Source of the DNA: Oscillospiraceae bacterium
Lineage (GTDB): Bacteria; Bacillota; Clostridia; Oscillospirales; Ruminococcaceae
DNA length: 64,000 nt
Reading direction: 5' to 3'
NCBI GenBank assembly: GCA_020054675.1
Contig: JAIHAL010000007.1
Location: forward strand, 1-64,000
The notes below the pieces were generated by a model. The model worked only from the letters and a program-made list of their open reading frames with translations. It made no database searches and was not told where the DNA came from. Position numbers and translations under genes: made by a program. Shown in pieces: positions 26,465 to 35,849 of the stretch; positions within the stretch are counted from its first letter, which is position 1, and each line of letters opens with the position of its first letter.

Positions 26465-26493
26465 ATTATACTAGCAAGTTTACCGCCCGTCAA
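26465..26493 (-). promoter_or_regulatory. Sigma-A promoter of ptsH
   Basis: On the minus strand TTGACG (26488-26493) and TATAAT (26465-26470) are 17 bp apart, giving a leader of about 60 nt before the start codon. Confidence 0.75.
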
Positions 26494-26666
26494 CTTAAAA
26501 ATACCCCTAAAAAGACTGTTTTGGAATATTTTCTGCTATTTGATTATCCTCAAAGCGCGGCAAAAGTTCATATTTGTTTATTTTAACCAAGTTTTTCTTT
26601 GCCATGTGAATAACCAAGGCATATATGTTAGTTTTTACCTAAAAATATTAACATTATCAGTTTAAA

Positions 26667-27371
26667 TTATTCATCCTCTAAAAATTTTTCTCTATCCGCA
26701 AGCAAATCCGGACGCTTTTCTTTGGTTATTTTTAACGATTGCTCCCGCCGCCAGCTCTCTATATTTTTATGATGTCCTGACAAAAGCACCTCCGGAACCT
26801 CCCTGCCATGCCAAACCTCCGGACGGGTGTAATGCGGATATTCCAGCAATCCGGAAAAATGACTTTCCTGCTCAAAGCATTCCGGAGATGCCAAAACCCC
26901 GTCGCAAAGCCTTGCAACCGCATCCGCAAGCACAAGCGCAGGAAGTTCCCCTCCGGTAAGCACATAATCCCCTATGGAAATCTCCTCATCGACTATTTCA
27001 TCGATAAGCCTTTGGTCAACTCCCTCATAATGGCCGCAGATAATAAAAATGCTTTCTTTCTTTGAAAACTCCACAGCCTTTTTTTGCGAAAAGACCTCTC
27101 CCTTCGGCGACATATAAATCACATGGGGCTTTTGCGCAAAACCGCAAGTCACTTTTGAAAAGCACTGGAAAATCGGCTCTGCCTGCATGACCATACCCAT
27201 TCCGCCGCCGTATGGCGAATCATCCACCCGCCTGTGCTTATCCTCGGTGTAATCCCTTATATTGTGGCAATTTATCTCCAAAAGTCCCTTTTTCCTTGCC
27301 CTGCCTATAATGCTCTCGGAGAGCACCCTTTCGCACATTTCAGGAAAAAGCGTTGCTATATCAATCCTCAT
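26667..27371 (-). CDS. trmD: tRNA (guanine-37-N1)-methyltransferase
   Basis: The 234-residue SPOUT methyltransferase shows MRIDIATLFPEM at the start, DDSPYGGGMGMVMQAEPIF (about 50-68), and the trefoil-knot AdoMet site ISIGDYVLTGGELPALVL (about 133-150). It methylates G37 of tRNAs to prevent frameshifting. The ATG at 27371 overlaps the end of rimM. It is the last gene of the operon; rplS, which usually follows trmD, is not here. Confidence 0.96.
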   Translation of the reverse strand: MRIDIATLFPEMCERVLSESIIGRARKKGLLEINCHNIRDYTEDKHRRVDDSPYGGGMGMVMQAEPIFQCFSKVTCGFAQKPHVIYMSPKGEVFSQKKAVEFSKKESIFIICGHYEGVDQRLIDEIVDEEISIGDYVLTGGELPALVLADAVARLCDGVLASPECFEQESHFSGLLEYPHYTRPEVWHGREVPEVLLSGHHKNIESWRREQSLKITKEKRPDLLADREKFLEDE

Positions 27372-27876
27372 CGTCAAAAAGTCCTTTCAGCGGGCGTATG
27401 AGCATTTCGCCTGAATCCACATCGGTTTTCACAACCACATCTGGAATTGCCGGAACAAGCACAACCCTTTCGCCTTTTCTTATATGATAAACATCATTTG
27501 CCCCCGTTGCGCTCACTTCGATAATTTCGCCGTAATCCTCTCCGCTGTCAGCGTCCATAACCTTCATCCCAAGCAAATCCTGTATGAAGTAGCTGTTTTC
27601 GTCAAGCTTTGCGTCATCGCGATTTATAAAAAGGATTTTCCCCCTGATTTTAGCCGCATCTTCGGGAGTGTCAATGCCTTTTATCTTAATCACCGCCAGA
27701 GTGCCCTTATGCGGCCTTGACCTTTCAATTTCAAGCTTTTCCCTGCCGCCGTCAAAATACAAACTTTTAAAGGCGCACAAAAATTCCGGACTGTCGCACC
27801 AGACTTCGGCTCTTATCTCGCCTTTAAGTCCCTGCACGGCAACTATTTTCCCAGCTTCAAGAAACTGTTTTTTCAT
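27361..27876 (-). CDS. rimM: 16S rRNA processing protein RimM
   Basis: The 171-residue protein has the N-terminal RimM barrel (EAGKIVAVQGLKGEIRAEVW) and a C-terminal PRC-barrel (YFIQDLLGMKVMDADSGEDYGEI). It binds S19 and helps mature the head of the 30S subunit. The start is the ATG behind GGAGG (27876). It sits in the usual order before trmD. Confidence 0.95.
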   Translation of the reverse strand: MKKQFLEAGKIVAVQGLKGEIRAEVWCDSPEFLCAFKSLYFDGGREKLEIERSRPHKGTLAVIKIKGIDTPEDAAKIRGKILFINRDDAKLDENSYFIQDLLGMKVMDADSGEDYGEIIEVSATGANDVYHIRKGERVVLVPAIPDVVVKTDVDSGEMLIRPLKGLFDDED

Positions 27877-27941
27877 ACAAAATCCTCCAAAAACAAAAAA
27901 TGCCCACAAAAGTAAGTGGACATTTAACTCGCCATAAAAAA

Positions 27942-28175
27942 TTATTCTATCTCCACCATTACCTTTTGGTTGTTCCTGCCCGCACCGGCGCGCATAACGG
28001 TTCTGATGGCTTTTGCAATCCTTCCCTGCTTTCCTATTACACGTCCCATATCGTTCGGGGCGACATGCAGGTGATATATGACAATGCCCTCGGCGTTCGG
28101 CTCGTCCACAGTAATTTCAATGGCCGACTTGTCCTCAACAAGGCCGCTGACAATGGCTGCAAGCAAATCTTTCAT
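27942..28175 (-). CDS. khpA: KH-domain RNA-binding protein KhpA
   Basis: This 77-residue protein is a single KH domain with the RNA-binding GxxG loop in GRVIGKQGRIAKAIRTVMRA (about 45-64). KhpA forms a complex with KhpB/Jag in Firmicutes and influences cell division and small-RNA function. It lies between rpsP and rimM, its standard place. Confidence 0.94.
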   Translation of the reverse strand: MKDLLAAIVSGLVEDKSAIEITVDEPNAEGIVIYHLHVAPNDMGRVIGKQGRIAKAIRTVMRAGAGRNNQKVMVEIE

Positions 28176-28279
28176 TATAAACAGCTCCTTACGCTATATT
28201 CGGCGCAAAAGCAAAAATCTCTGCATTTGCGCAGGGGCTTTTTCCGGAAGGATTTCCGAAAAAAGCCCTTTGGACGATA

Positions 28280-28522
28280 TTAAAGCACGCCCTGCTTTTT
28301 AAGAATGAGCTTAACTGTTTCAGTAGGCTGTGCGCCGTTTGCGATCCACTTCTTAGCCTTTTCACCGTCAACATTTATAACGGAAGGCTCCTTTGTAGGA
28401 TCGTAGTAGCCGATTTCCTCAATAAATCTTCCATCTCTGGGGTATCTTGAATCAGCAACAACTATACGATAAAACGGAGCTTTTTTCGCACCCATTCTCC
28501 TAAGTCTGATTTTAACTGCCAT
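28280..28522 (-). CDS. rpsP: 30S ribosomal protein S16
   Basis: The protein has 80 residues, beginning [20 protein letters not shown] at the ATG behind GGAGGTG. The [19 protein letters not shown] segment is diagnostic. It lies between ffh and khpA. Confidence 0.97.
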   Translation of the reverse strand: MAVKIRLRRMGAKKAPFYRIVVADSRYPRDGRFIEEIGYYDPTKEPSVINVDGEKAKKWIANGAQPTETVKLILKKQGVL

Positions 28523-28578
28523 TTTTGTCACCTCCACAATAATTTTTATTATTTAAACCAATTAAGGATTAAATCAAT

Positions 28579-29943
28579 TTAAAATCCCGGCATTCCCGGA
28601 AATCCCCCGCCCGGAAAATTCATGGGAGGGAATTTTCTGCCCTTGCCCTTTTTGCCCATGGCTCCAAGCTGCTTCATCATTTTCTGCATCTGCTCATGCT
28701 GTCTTAAAAGCCTGTTTACGTCCTCAACCTTTGTGCCGCTTCCCGCCGCAATCCTCTTTTTCCTCTGCGGATTTATTATTGACGGCTTTTCGCGTTCTTT
28801 TTTCGTCATTGAAAGGATGATTGCCTCTATCCTTGCAAACTGCCTTTCGTCCACATCAACATCTTTAAGCTTATCGCCCACTCCGGGCAGCATGCCTATG
28901 ATTTGCTTCAATGAGCCCATTTTGCGAATCTGGCGCATTTGCTCCAAAAGGTCGTTCATGTCAAATGAATTTTCTTTAAGCTTCTCAGCAAGCCTTAATG
29001 CCTCTTTTTCATCAACGCTGCTCTGCGCCTTTTCAATCAATGTCAAAACGTCGCCCATTCCAAGGATTCTTGACGCCATTCTTTCGGGATGGAACTGCTC
29101 GAAATCATCCAGCTTTTCGCCCATTCCCACAAATTTAATCGGTTTGCCCGTAACGGCAAGCACCGAAAGCGCGGCGCCTCCCCTTGTATCGGAATCAAGC
29201 TTTGACATAAGCACGCTGTCTATTCCAAGCGCATCATCAAAAGCCTTTGCAACATTAACGGCATCCTGTCCTGTCATAGCGTCCACCACAAGCATTATTT
29301 CATGCGGCGAAACCTCAGCCTTAATGCTTTTAAGCTCGTTCATGAGGTTTTCGTCTATATGAAGCCTTCCCGCGGTATCAAGTATCACCATGTCATTGCC
29401 GTAATCCCTTGCGTGCTTTAAAGCTTCCTTTGCAATCGTCACGGGATTTATCTGTCCCATTTCAAAGACCTTTACTCCTGCCTTTTCGCCGACAACCTGA
29501 AGCTGGTTTATAGCCGCCGGACGGTAAACGTCGCACGCAACAAGCAGCGGTCTTTTGCCTTGATTTTTAAAATACTTTGCAAGCTTAGCCGCATGTGTTG
29601 TCTTTCCCGAACCCTGAAGTCCGCACATCATTATTATGCACGGCGGTTTTGACGGGATATTCACCCTTGAATTTGAATTTCCCATAAGGGAAATCAGTTC
29701 TTCATGTACAATCTTTATCACCTGCTGGGCAGGGGTAAGGCTTTTTAATACTTCTTCCCCGACCGCCCTTTCAGAAACCTTTGCGACAAAGTCCTTCACC
29801 ACTTTAAAGCTAACATCCGCTTCAAGCAATGCCATCTTGACTTCGCGCATAGCATCCTTTACATCGGCCTCGCTAAGTTTTCCCCTGCCTTTAAGGCGCT
29901 TGAAAACGCTGTTAAGTTTTTCGGAAAGTCCCTCAAACGCCAT
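28579..29943 (-). CDS. ffh: Signal recognition particle protein Ffh
   Basis: The 454-residue SRP54 GTPase has an N domain (1-90), a G domain with GLQGSGKTTHAAKLA (about 107-121), DTAGRLHIDE and TKLDSDTRG-equivalent SKLDSDTRGGAALS, and a methionine-rich M domain (about 300-454) ending in a Gly/Pro/Met tail. It targets signal-sequence nascent chains to the membrane together with 4.5S RNA and FtsY, neither seen here. It follows ylxM, its usual partner. Confidence 0.97.
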   Translation of the reverse strand: MAFEGLSEKLNSVFKRLKGRGKLSEADVKDAMREVKMALLEADVSFKVVKDFVAKVSERAVGEEVLKSLTPAQQVIKIVHEELISLMGNSNSRVNIPSKPPCIIMMCGLQGSGKTTHAAKLAKYFKNQGKRPLLVACDVYRPAAINQLQVVGEKAGVKVFEMGQINPVTIAKEALKHARDYGNDMVILDTAGRLHIDENLMNELKSIKAEVSPHEIMLVVDAMTGQDAVNVAKAFDDALGIDSVLMSKLDSDTRGGAALSVLAVTGKPIKFVGMGEKLDDFEQFHPERMASRILGMGDVLTLIEKAQSSVDEKEALRLAEKLKENSFDMNDLLEQMRQIRKMGSLKQIIGMLPGVGDKLKDVDVDERQFARIEAIILSMTKKEREKPSIINPQRKKRIAAGSGTKVEDVNRLLRQHEQMQKMMKQLGAMGKKGKGRKFPPMNFPGGGFPGMPGF

Positions 29944-29955
29944 CTTTTAGCTCCT

Positions 29956-30324
29956 TTATATTATTTCCCTGCTTTCCTTTACGCAATCAATTATTTTCTT
30001 TGCGCTATCGGATATTTTGCGGGAATAGTTGTATGTCGAACTCTCATCGTAAATTTCTTTTGCAAGATTTTCAATGTCTTTCAAAATCTCGCTGTATTTT
30101 AAAAATTTTTCGGCAAGGGCAAGCTTGCTTTCAAATTCATAAAGCTGGGTTTCAGCCCTTTTTATGCTGTCGCGCACTCCCTGACGGGTAATTTTTTGGC
30201 TCTCGGCAATTTCGCCAAGCGACAAATCCTCATTATAATAAAGGTCCACGGCATCCCGTTGTTTTTCGGTCAGCATTTCGCCGTAAAAATCAAGCAAAAG
30301 CGCGACGTTTAAATCCTTGCCCAC
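29956..30324 (-). CDS. ylxM: YlxM-family DNA-binding protein
   Basis: I place the start at GTG 30324 behind TTGGGGTG, giving 122 residues beginning MGKDLNVALLLDFYGEML, which matches the family N-terminus; an ATG seven codons upstream has no ribosome site. The helix-turn-helix is in EDLSLGEIAESQKITRQGVRDSIKRAE. YlxM resembles a sigma-70 region 4 and is linked to SRP expression. First gene of the ffh operon. Confidence 0.92.
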   Translation of the reverse strand: MGKDLNVALLLDFYGEMLTEKQRDAVDLYYNEDLSLGEIAESQKITRQGVRDSIKRAETQLYEFESKLALAEKFLKYSEILKDIENLAKEIYDESSTYNYSRKISDSAKKIIDCVKESREII

Positions 30325-30378
30325 AGCAAACACCCCAAGCCGCATATATTGTAAAGTTTCTCCGCTTTACAAAGATAT

Positions 30379-30407
30379 ATTATAACCCACCGCAAGTCTT
30401 TTGTCAA
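30379..30407 (-). promoter_or_regulatory. Sigma-A promoter of the ylxM-ffh-rpsP-khpA-rimM-trmD operon
   Basis: On the minus strand perfect TTGACA (30402-30407) and TATAAT (30379-30384) boxes are separated by 17 bp, about 55 nt from the ylxM start. It is one of the strongest promoters in the window. Confidence 0.9.
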
Positions 30408-30417
30408 TAGGCATAAC

Positions 30418-30450
30418 AAAAAAAGCGGCTCCGAAAAGCCGCTTTTTTTA
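30418..30450. terminator. Bidirectional intrinsic terminator
   Basis: AAAAAAGCGGCT and AGCCGCTTTTTT flank CCGAAA, with A and T tracts on both sides. It ends the M23/LysM gene, whose stop codon is a few bases away. Confidence 0.92.
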
Positions 30451-30455
30451 AATCC

Positions 30456-32189
30456 TTAACCTATATATCCCATTGGGTTTACGCATTTTCCGTTTACACG
30501 AACCTCAAAGTGCAAATGGTTTCCGGTCGCCTGTCCTGTCCTTCCGACAAGTCCTATAAGCTGACCTTTTTCAACCTTTTGGCCTACTGTTGCAATAAGC
30601 TTGCTCTGGTGTCCGTAAACAGTGACATTGCCGTCATTGTTCCTTATCATTATGCAGTTTCCGTATCCGTAATACCACTGGGACATTATAACCGTTCCGC
30701 TTTCGGCTGCAAAAATCGATGTCCCTGCGGAAGCCGCTATGTCAACACCCTTATGTCCTCTTCCGTCGCCAAAGTAAGCGCTTATATATCCGCCTGCAAC
30801 AGGCCATGCATACTTGCCGTTGCCGGATATTTTAGCACCGCTCGTCGGCTTTGGAGTAAGGGTTCCTACTGCAATCTTTTCAGTAACAGGCTCTTTTGTG
30901 ATAACAGAGCTTATTATCGTCCTGCCGACTTCATAGCCGTTCACATAAGTGACCTCGGCAGTAACATAAGCCTCTCCGTCCTCGCCCTTTGTGAGAACCT
31001 TTTGATTTCCCTTGTACATTGTGTTGCTTTCAACCTTGACGGTATCGTGCTGCAATGTTTCGGTATACTGCACATTCTTTACAACTTTTACCGGCATATA
31101 AGGTTCCTGCTTGTTCAGCAGAACTTTTTGCCCTATCTGGCATTCATCCTCAATAGTCGGATTAAGCACTTTAAGCTGCGCCAGTGTAAGCCCGTTCTTG
31201 GAGGCTATAATCAGAGGCGTATCTCCCTTTTGTATTGTATAATAAGCCTCTGCCTGCGTATTGGAAGTCAGCACGGAAACTATGTTTTCCGCCTTGACTA
31301 TGCTTGTTTTAAGATAAAGCCCCTGCTTGTACTCAACCGTCTTTTGAAAACTGATTGATTTCACATCAGGCGACTGATATTTTGCCAAAATTGAAGCAAG
31401 CGCATTCATAACCGGCTTTCTGTCAACAACTGCGCCCAAAAACTTTCCGTCTACATAAATGCCGTAGGCGTTTGAAAGCTCCTCATCAGAACTTACAATC
31501 ATTTTGTCCACAAGCTTCTCAGGCTCTATAATTTCAGACGAATCCTTTACTATCGTCACCGAAAGCTTAGGCTTCAAAACAATCTTTTCGTTGCCCTCAA
31601 CATACGTTATGCGTTCCTGAAGCGCCTTTTCCGCCTCGTCATAATCGGCTTCCTTTGAAATCACTCCGATATTTTCGCCGTTGCATTCAACGCTTATGCC
31701 GTAATTGAGCTTTGTGGCATAGGAAACCACGCTTACAAGGAAAACAATTGAAACTACCGGGGCAATCCAGTTAAATGCGGTTACCAGTCCGCCCCTTGCA
31801 TTCCAAAGCGAACCTCCGACGGTTTTAATAAAAATCTTTGCCGCCTCGGCGCGCCCCTCATTTGCAAGCGCATCTCCGCAACGGTCTGAAAGGGAATAAA
31901 AATAATCCTCCGTCTTTCTGAAATAACCAAATACTTTTTCTTTTATATTGTCAAATCCGCCCTTTACCTTTTCGGTTTTAGGCTGAGCTTTTTTGCTTAC
32001 GGCGCCAAAGAAATTTTTAACCGCTCTTGCGGCATTCCTTGCCCCAAAATACGCAAGATGTGCAATGTGTGCGCCAAGTTTTGTCATGAACCTTGAAAAA
32101 TTACGTTCCATCTCTCTGACAAGCAGGTCCACTCTGATTTCCGAACCCGCGGACATTTTGTCTTCCTGCTTACCTGTCCTCGACATCAT
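30456..32189 (-). CDS. Membrane-anchored LysM / G5 / M23 peptidoglycan hydrolase
   Basis: The protein has 577 residues; several adjacent start codons follow AAGGAG and I use the ATG at 32189. A cytosolic N-terminal region of about 130 residues precedes a transmembrane helix (about 135-160). Outside follow a segment with repeated-strand character, a LysM domain (YYTIQKGDTPLIIASKNGLTL, about 328-348), a G5 domain (about 375-435) and a C-terminal M23 peptidase with HKGVDIAASAG, GNCIMIRNN, VTVYGHQS and HLHFEVRVNG. The zinc ligands are intact. It likely cuts or remodels cross-links in peptidoglycan. The long basic cytosolic part is unusual. Confidence 0.9.
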   Translation of the reverse strand: MMSRTGKQEDKMSAGSEIRVDLLVREMERNFSRFMTKLGAHIAHLAYFGARNAARAVKNFFGAVSKKAQPKTEKVKGGFDNIKEKVFGYFRKTEDYFYSLSDRCGDALANEGRAEAAKIFIKTVGGSLWNARGGLVTAFNWIAPVVSIVFLVSVVSYATKLNYGISVECNGENIGVISKEADYDEAEKALQERITYVEGNEKIVLKPKLSVTIVKDSSEIIEPEKLVDKMIVSSDEELSNAYGIYVDGKFLGAVVDRKPVMNALASILAKYQSPDVKSISFQKTVEYKQGLYLKTSIVKAENIVSVLTSNTQAEAYYTIQKGDTPLIIASKNGLTLAQLKVLNPTIEDECQIGQKVLLNKQEPYMPVKVVKNVQYTETLQHDTVKVESNTMYKGNQKVLTKGEDGEAYVTAEVTYVNGYEVGRTIISSVITKEPVTEKIAVGTLTPKPTSGAKISGNGKYAWPVAGGYISAYFGDGRGHKGVDIAASAGTSIFAAESGTVIMSQWYYGYGNCIMIRNNDGNVTVYGHQSKLIATVGQKVEKGQLIGLVGRTGQATGNHLHFEVRVNGKCVNPMGYIG

Positions 32190-32234
32190 CACATCTCCTT
32201 TGCTTTAAGATTGCATGCAACTTATTACAAAACA

Positions 32235-32277
32235 GTTACACCAGTAACCATTATACAATAAACGGAGAAAAAATCAA
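32235..32277 (-). promoter_or_regulatory. Promoter of the M23/LysM gene
   Basis: On the minus strand TTGATT (32272-32277) and TATAAT (32250-32255) are 16 bp apart. A small inverted repeat, GTTAC and GTAAC around four bases (32235-32248), sits at the expected transcription start. Confidence 0.6.
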
Positions 32278-32354
32278 CCGCTTTTTAATCAAAAAGCAAA
32301 ATGTTAAAAAATTTTATGCGCCCTGACAAAAATATTAACAAGTTTTTAGTTATT

Positions 32355-32813
32355 TTAAACATTATAGTCAAGCATTTTGACGGTATAGTTTTCCAATCTT
32401 TCAAGCAAAGGAAGTACATCCCTCCTTGCGCTTTCAAGGTCATGCTCAAGATAATTGCCGCATTCTTCCTCCGATTGCCCCGGAATCTTATCATTATACT
32501 GCGAAATAAATTTCAAGGCATCCCTTGCCAAGGATATTGCATCCTCATGCTCCATTCCCCTTACAAGGAGATAAAAGCCCGTACGGCAGCCCATAGGCCC
32601 TGCGTAAACTATATTCGCCCCAAATCTTGAATTCCTTACATAAGTGGCAAGCAAATGCTCTATTGTGTGCATTGAAGGGCTTGAAAGGTAAACTCCTCCG
32701 TTCGGCTTCACCATTCTGAGGTCATAGGTCGCTATATCCCCGTCAATCCTTGATATATACATTCCAACCCCAAATTTTGTATGGTCAACCTGAAAGCTTT
32801 TTATTTTTTCCAT
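32355..32813 (-). CDS. luxS: S-ribosylhomocysteine lyase
   Basis: The 152-residue enzyme splits S-ribosylhomocysteine to homocysteine and DPD, the precursor of autoinducer-2. The metal motif HTIEH (about 49-53), catalytic Cys in GPMGCRTGFYL and third metal ligand Cys in EEECGNYLEHD are all present. It follows the RluA gene by 18 nt, the last gene of a run that includes tex. No Pfs nucleosidase is adjacent. Confidence 0.97.
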   Translation of the reverse strand: MEKIKSFQVDHTKFGVGMYISRIDGDIATYDLRMVKPNGGVYLSSPSMHTIEHLLATYVRNSRFGANIVYAGPMGCRTGFYLLVRGMEHEDAISLARDALKFISQYNDKIPGQSEEECGNYLEHDLESARRDVLPLLERLENYTVKMLDYNV

Positions 32814-32831
32814 AATAAAACTCCTTTTTCA

Positions 32832-33689
32832 TCATTCAGAATCAACAAGCCATTTTATATCATCAGGCAAAGGCGAGGAAAAGGACAATTCCTCCCCTGA
32901 AACAGGATGCAAAAATGAAACCTCTCCGCAATGCAGCGCCTGCCTTTTAAGCAGCGAAGTATCCCCTCCGTACATTCCGTCGCCGACAAGAGGAAAACCC
33001 ATATGCGCAAAATGAACCCTTATCTGATGAGTCCTGCCTGTTTCAAGCTTTATTTTTAAAAGGGTAAAGCCGTTTTTCCTTAAAACCGGCTCATAAAGGG
33101 TAACTGCCCTCTGCCCTTTTTCAAAATCCACCCGCCTTAAAATTATGGAATCCTTTTCCCTTGCTATTGGAGCATCTATAACCCCCGACGAAAATATCTC
33201 CCCGCAGACAATGGCAAAATAGGTCTTGTCAAGGCTTTCCCCGATTATTTTTGCGGCATGGGCATTCTTTGCCGCCGCGCAAAGTCCGGATGTATCCCTG
33301 TCAAGGCGATTTACAGGCCTGAAAGAAACCCCGGGGCATATATGGGCAAAGAAATTCCCAAGCGTGTCGCCCTGATGCCCGTGCGACGGATGCACCGGCA
33401 TTCCGGCAGGCTTGTCAAACACAATTACATCCTCATCCTCATAAACAACCGGAACGCAAAGCGCGGGATTTGCTTCAAGCGTCTTTTCGTCTTCAAGGGA
33501 AATCTCAATCCTGTCGCCCTCTTTTACAACATCTACCGAACGCGCATGCTCCCCGTTTTTCAAGATGCCCATATCGGTCCGCTTTAATTTCAAAAGCAGC
33601 CGCCTTGAAATCCCGCAGCCTTTCATAAGGAAAGCTTCAACGCTTCTGCCGGAAAAATCCTCTCCGACAAGAAAGGTTATCTTCCTCAT
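32832..33689 (-). CDS. RluA-family pseudouridine synthase
   Basis: The protein has 285 residues with an N-terminal S4-like region (SRRLLLKLKR) and a catalytic domain containing NRLDRDTSGLCAAAKN (about 128-143), where the Asp is the catalytic residue, then TGRTHQIRVHFAHMGFPLVGDGMYGG. It isomerises uridines in rRNA or tRNA; the exact site cannot be assigned between RluC, RluD and YlyB-like members. The start overlaps the tex stop codon (ATGA). Confidence 0.93.
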   Translation of the reverse strand: MRKITFLVGEDFSGRSVEAFLMKGCGISRRLLLKLKRTDMGILKNGEHARSVDVVKEGDRIEISLEDEKTLEANPALCVPVVYEDEDVIVFDKPAGMPVHPSHGHQGDTLGNFFAHICPGVSFRPVNRLDRDTSGLCAAAKNAHAAKIIGESLDKTYFAIVCGEIFSSGVIDAPIAREKDSIILRRVDFEKGQRAVTLYEPVLRKNGFTLLKIKLETGRTHQIRVHFAHMGFPLVGDGMYGGDTSLLKRQALHCGEVSFLHPVSGEELSFSSPLPDDIKWLVDSE

Positions 33690-35836
33690 TTCAGCCCTCT
33701 CATGGTGAGGGAAATGCGCTTTCTTTTTTCATCCACTTCAAGCACCCTGACTTTTACAACTTGTCCGACCTTTACCGCATCAAGCGGATGTTTTACATAC
33801 TTTTCCCCAAGCTGTGAAATGTGGACCAAGCCGTCCTCATGCACCCCTATATCCACAAAGGCGCCGAAATCAACTATATTGCGCACGGTTCCCATAAGCT
33901 CCATGCCGGGCTTCAAGTCTTTTAGCTCCATCACGTCCCCGCTCCTCAAAAGCGGCGGCGGAAGTTCGTCGCGCGGGTCCCTGCCGGGCTTTTGGATTTC
34001 CTTTATTATATCCTCAAGTGTGGGGAGCCCTATTCCGGTTTCGCCCGCTATGCGCGAAAGCCCCACACCCTTTGCCCTTTCGGCAATTTCTCCCGCTTTT
34101 TTGGCGGAAATATCCTCAAGTGTAAACGAACACATTTCAATCAGCCTTTTTGCCGCATCATAGCTTTCGGGATGCACCGCGGTATTGTCAAGCGGATTTT
34201 CCCCTCCGGGAATCCTTAAAAATCCCGCGCACTGCTCAAATGCCTTTGCACCAAGCTTAGGCACTTTAAGGAGCTGTTTCCTGTTTGAGAACGGCCCGTT
34301 TTCCTCCCTGTACATGACTATGTTCTTTGCCACTGCGGAATTTATTCCCGAAACATATGAAAGCAGGGAATGCGATGCGGTATTAAGGTCCACGCCGACG
34401 CTGTTCACGCAATCCTCAACCACTCCCGAAAGCGCCTCGTCAAGCCTTGCCTTCGGCATATCGTGCTGGTACTGCCCGACTCCGATTGCTTTGGGGTCTA
34501 TTTTTACAAGCTCCGCAAGCGGGTCCAAAAGCCTTCTTGCAATGGATACCGCGCTTCTGAGCGAAACGTCGTATTCCGGGAATTCCTCGGCCGCAAGCTT
34601 TGACGCCGAATAAACCGACGCCCCCGCCTCGGAAACCACCATGTACGAAAGCCCGGGAATCTCCTTTGCAAGGCCTGCCACAAAGGCTTCACTTTCCCTT
34701 GACGCAGTGCCGTTGCCTATCGCAACAACTGAAACACCATGCTTTTTGATAAGCTCGGTCAGCTTCTTTTTTGCCTCCTCGATTTTATTTTGCGGAGGAG
34801 TGGGGTAAACCACCGCCGTATCTAAAACCTTTCCTGTTTCATCCACAACGGCAATCTTGCATCCGGTCCTGTAAGCCGGGTCCAGCCCCAAAACGGCCAT
34901 GCCCTTTACCGGCGGCTGCAAAAGCAGCTGCCTTAAATTCGATGAAAACACCTTTATCGCCTGCTCGGCCGCCTTAGTGGAAAGTTCTGTGCGCACCTCC
35001 CTTTCAACCGAAGGATAAATAAGCCTTTTATAGGCATCCTCGGCGGCAAGCTTTACAAGTTCCCCACAAGCGCCGGAATTCTTAACGTATTTTGATACCG
35101 CAAGCCTTTCTCCCTCGCCATCGGGAACTGAAACCGAAACTTTAAGGAATTCCTCTTTTTCGCCCCTGTCTATTGCAAGTACCCTATGGCTTGCAATCTT
35201 TGATACCGGTTCGGAATAATCGTAATAATTCATGTACACACTTTCGGCCTTTTCATCCGCAGCCTTTGTGCAGACTGTTCCTTTTTGCATGAAAAGAGCG
35301 CGGATTTGCTTTCTTAAAGCCGCATCGTCCGAAATCTCCTCTGCAATTATGTCAAGCGCCCCGTCAAGAGCTTCTTTTGAATCGGCAACGCCTTTTTCCT
35401 CATCTATAAACTTTTCCGCTTCTTTTTCCGGAACGGTTTTAAGGTCCTGCAAAAGTATAAGCGCCGCCAAAGGCTCAAGTCCCTTTTCTTTTGCAACGCT
35501 TGCCCTTGTTTTTCTTTTGGGCTTGTACGGACGGTAGATGTCCTCTACCTCAACAAGGGTTGAAGCATTTTCAAGTGCCTTTACAATTTCATCGGTAAGC
35601 GCGCCAAGGCCCTCTATTGACGCGCGCACCTCCTCTTTTCTCTTTTCAAGGCTTCTTAAATAGAAAAGCCTTTCGTAAAGCTCCCTTAAAACCTGGTCGT
35701 CAAGGGAGCCTGTAAGCTCTTTTCTATACCTTGCTATGAACGGGATTGTTTTCCCGTCGTCAATAAGAGCAACGGTATTGTCCACCTGCTCGCGCCTTAA
35801 TTTGAATTCTGCTGCAATAACTGCGTTGATATCCAT
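33686..35836 (-). CDS. tex: Tex-family S1 RNA-binding protein
   Basis: The 716-residue protein starts at the ATG behind GGAGG (35836). It has the N-terminal Tex helices (IPFIARYRKELTGSLDD), a YqgF/RNase H-like domain (LGLDPAYRTGCKIAVVD, about 320-336), helix-hairpin-helix repeats (NTASHSLLSYVSGINSAVAKNI) and a C-terminal S1 domain (LKPGMELMGTVRNIVDFGAFVDIGVHEDGLVHIS). Tex binds nucleic acid and influences transcription and toxin expression in several bacteria. Confidence 0.95.
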   Translation of the reverse strand: MDINAVIAAEFKLRREQVDNTVALIDDGKTIPFIARYRKELTGSLDDQVLRELYERLFYLRSLEKRKEEVRASIEGLGALTDEIVKALENASTLVEVEDIYRPYKPKRKTRASVAKEKGLEPLAALILLQDLKTVPEKEAEKFIDEEKGVADSKEALDGALDIIAEEISDDAALRKQIRALFMQKGTVCTKAADEKAESVYMNYYDYSEPVSKIASHRVLAIDRGEKEEFLKVSVSVPDGEGERLAVSKYVKNSGACGELVKLAAEDAYKRLIYPSVEREVRTELSTKAAEQAIKVFSSNLRQLLLQPPVKGMAVLGLDPAYRTGCKIAVVDETGKVLDTAVVYPTPPQNKIEEAKKKLTELIKKHGVSVVAIGNGTASRESEAFVAGLAKEIPGLSYMVVSEAGASVYSASKLAAEEFPEYDVSLRSAVSIARRLLDPLAELVKIDPKAIGVGQYQHDMPKARLDEALSGVVEDCVNSVGVDLNTASHSLLSYVSGINSAVAKNIVMYREENGPFSNRKQLLKVPKLGAKAFEQCAGFLRIPGGENPLDNTAVHPESYDAAKRLIEMCSFTLEDISAKKAGEIAERAKGVGLSRIAGETGIGLPTLEDIIKEIQKPGRDPRDELPPPLLRSGDVMELKDLKPGMELMGTVRNIVDFGAFVDIGVHEDGLVHISQLGEKYVKHPLDAVKVGQVVKVRVLEVDEKRKRISLTMRGLK

Positions 35837-35849
35837 TTTGTCCTCCAAA

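Noticed and set aside
28622..29362. Plus-strand open frame of 246 codons
   Set aside because: It is an antisense frame of ffh, rich in Ser and Ile codons as expected of a shadow.
30510..31358. Plus-strand open frame of 282 codons
   Set aside because: It is antisense to the LysM/G5/M23 gene and has no ribosome site.
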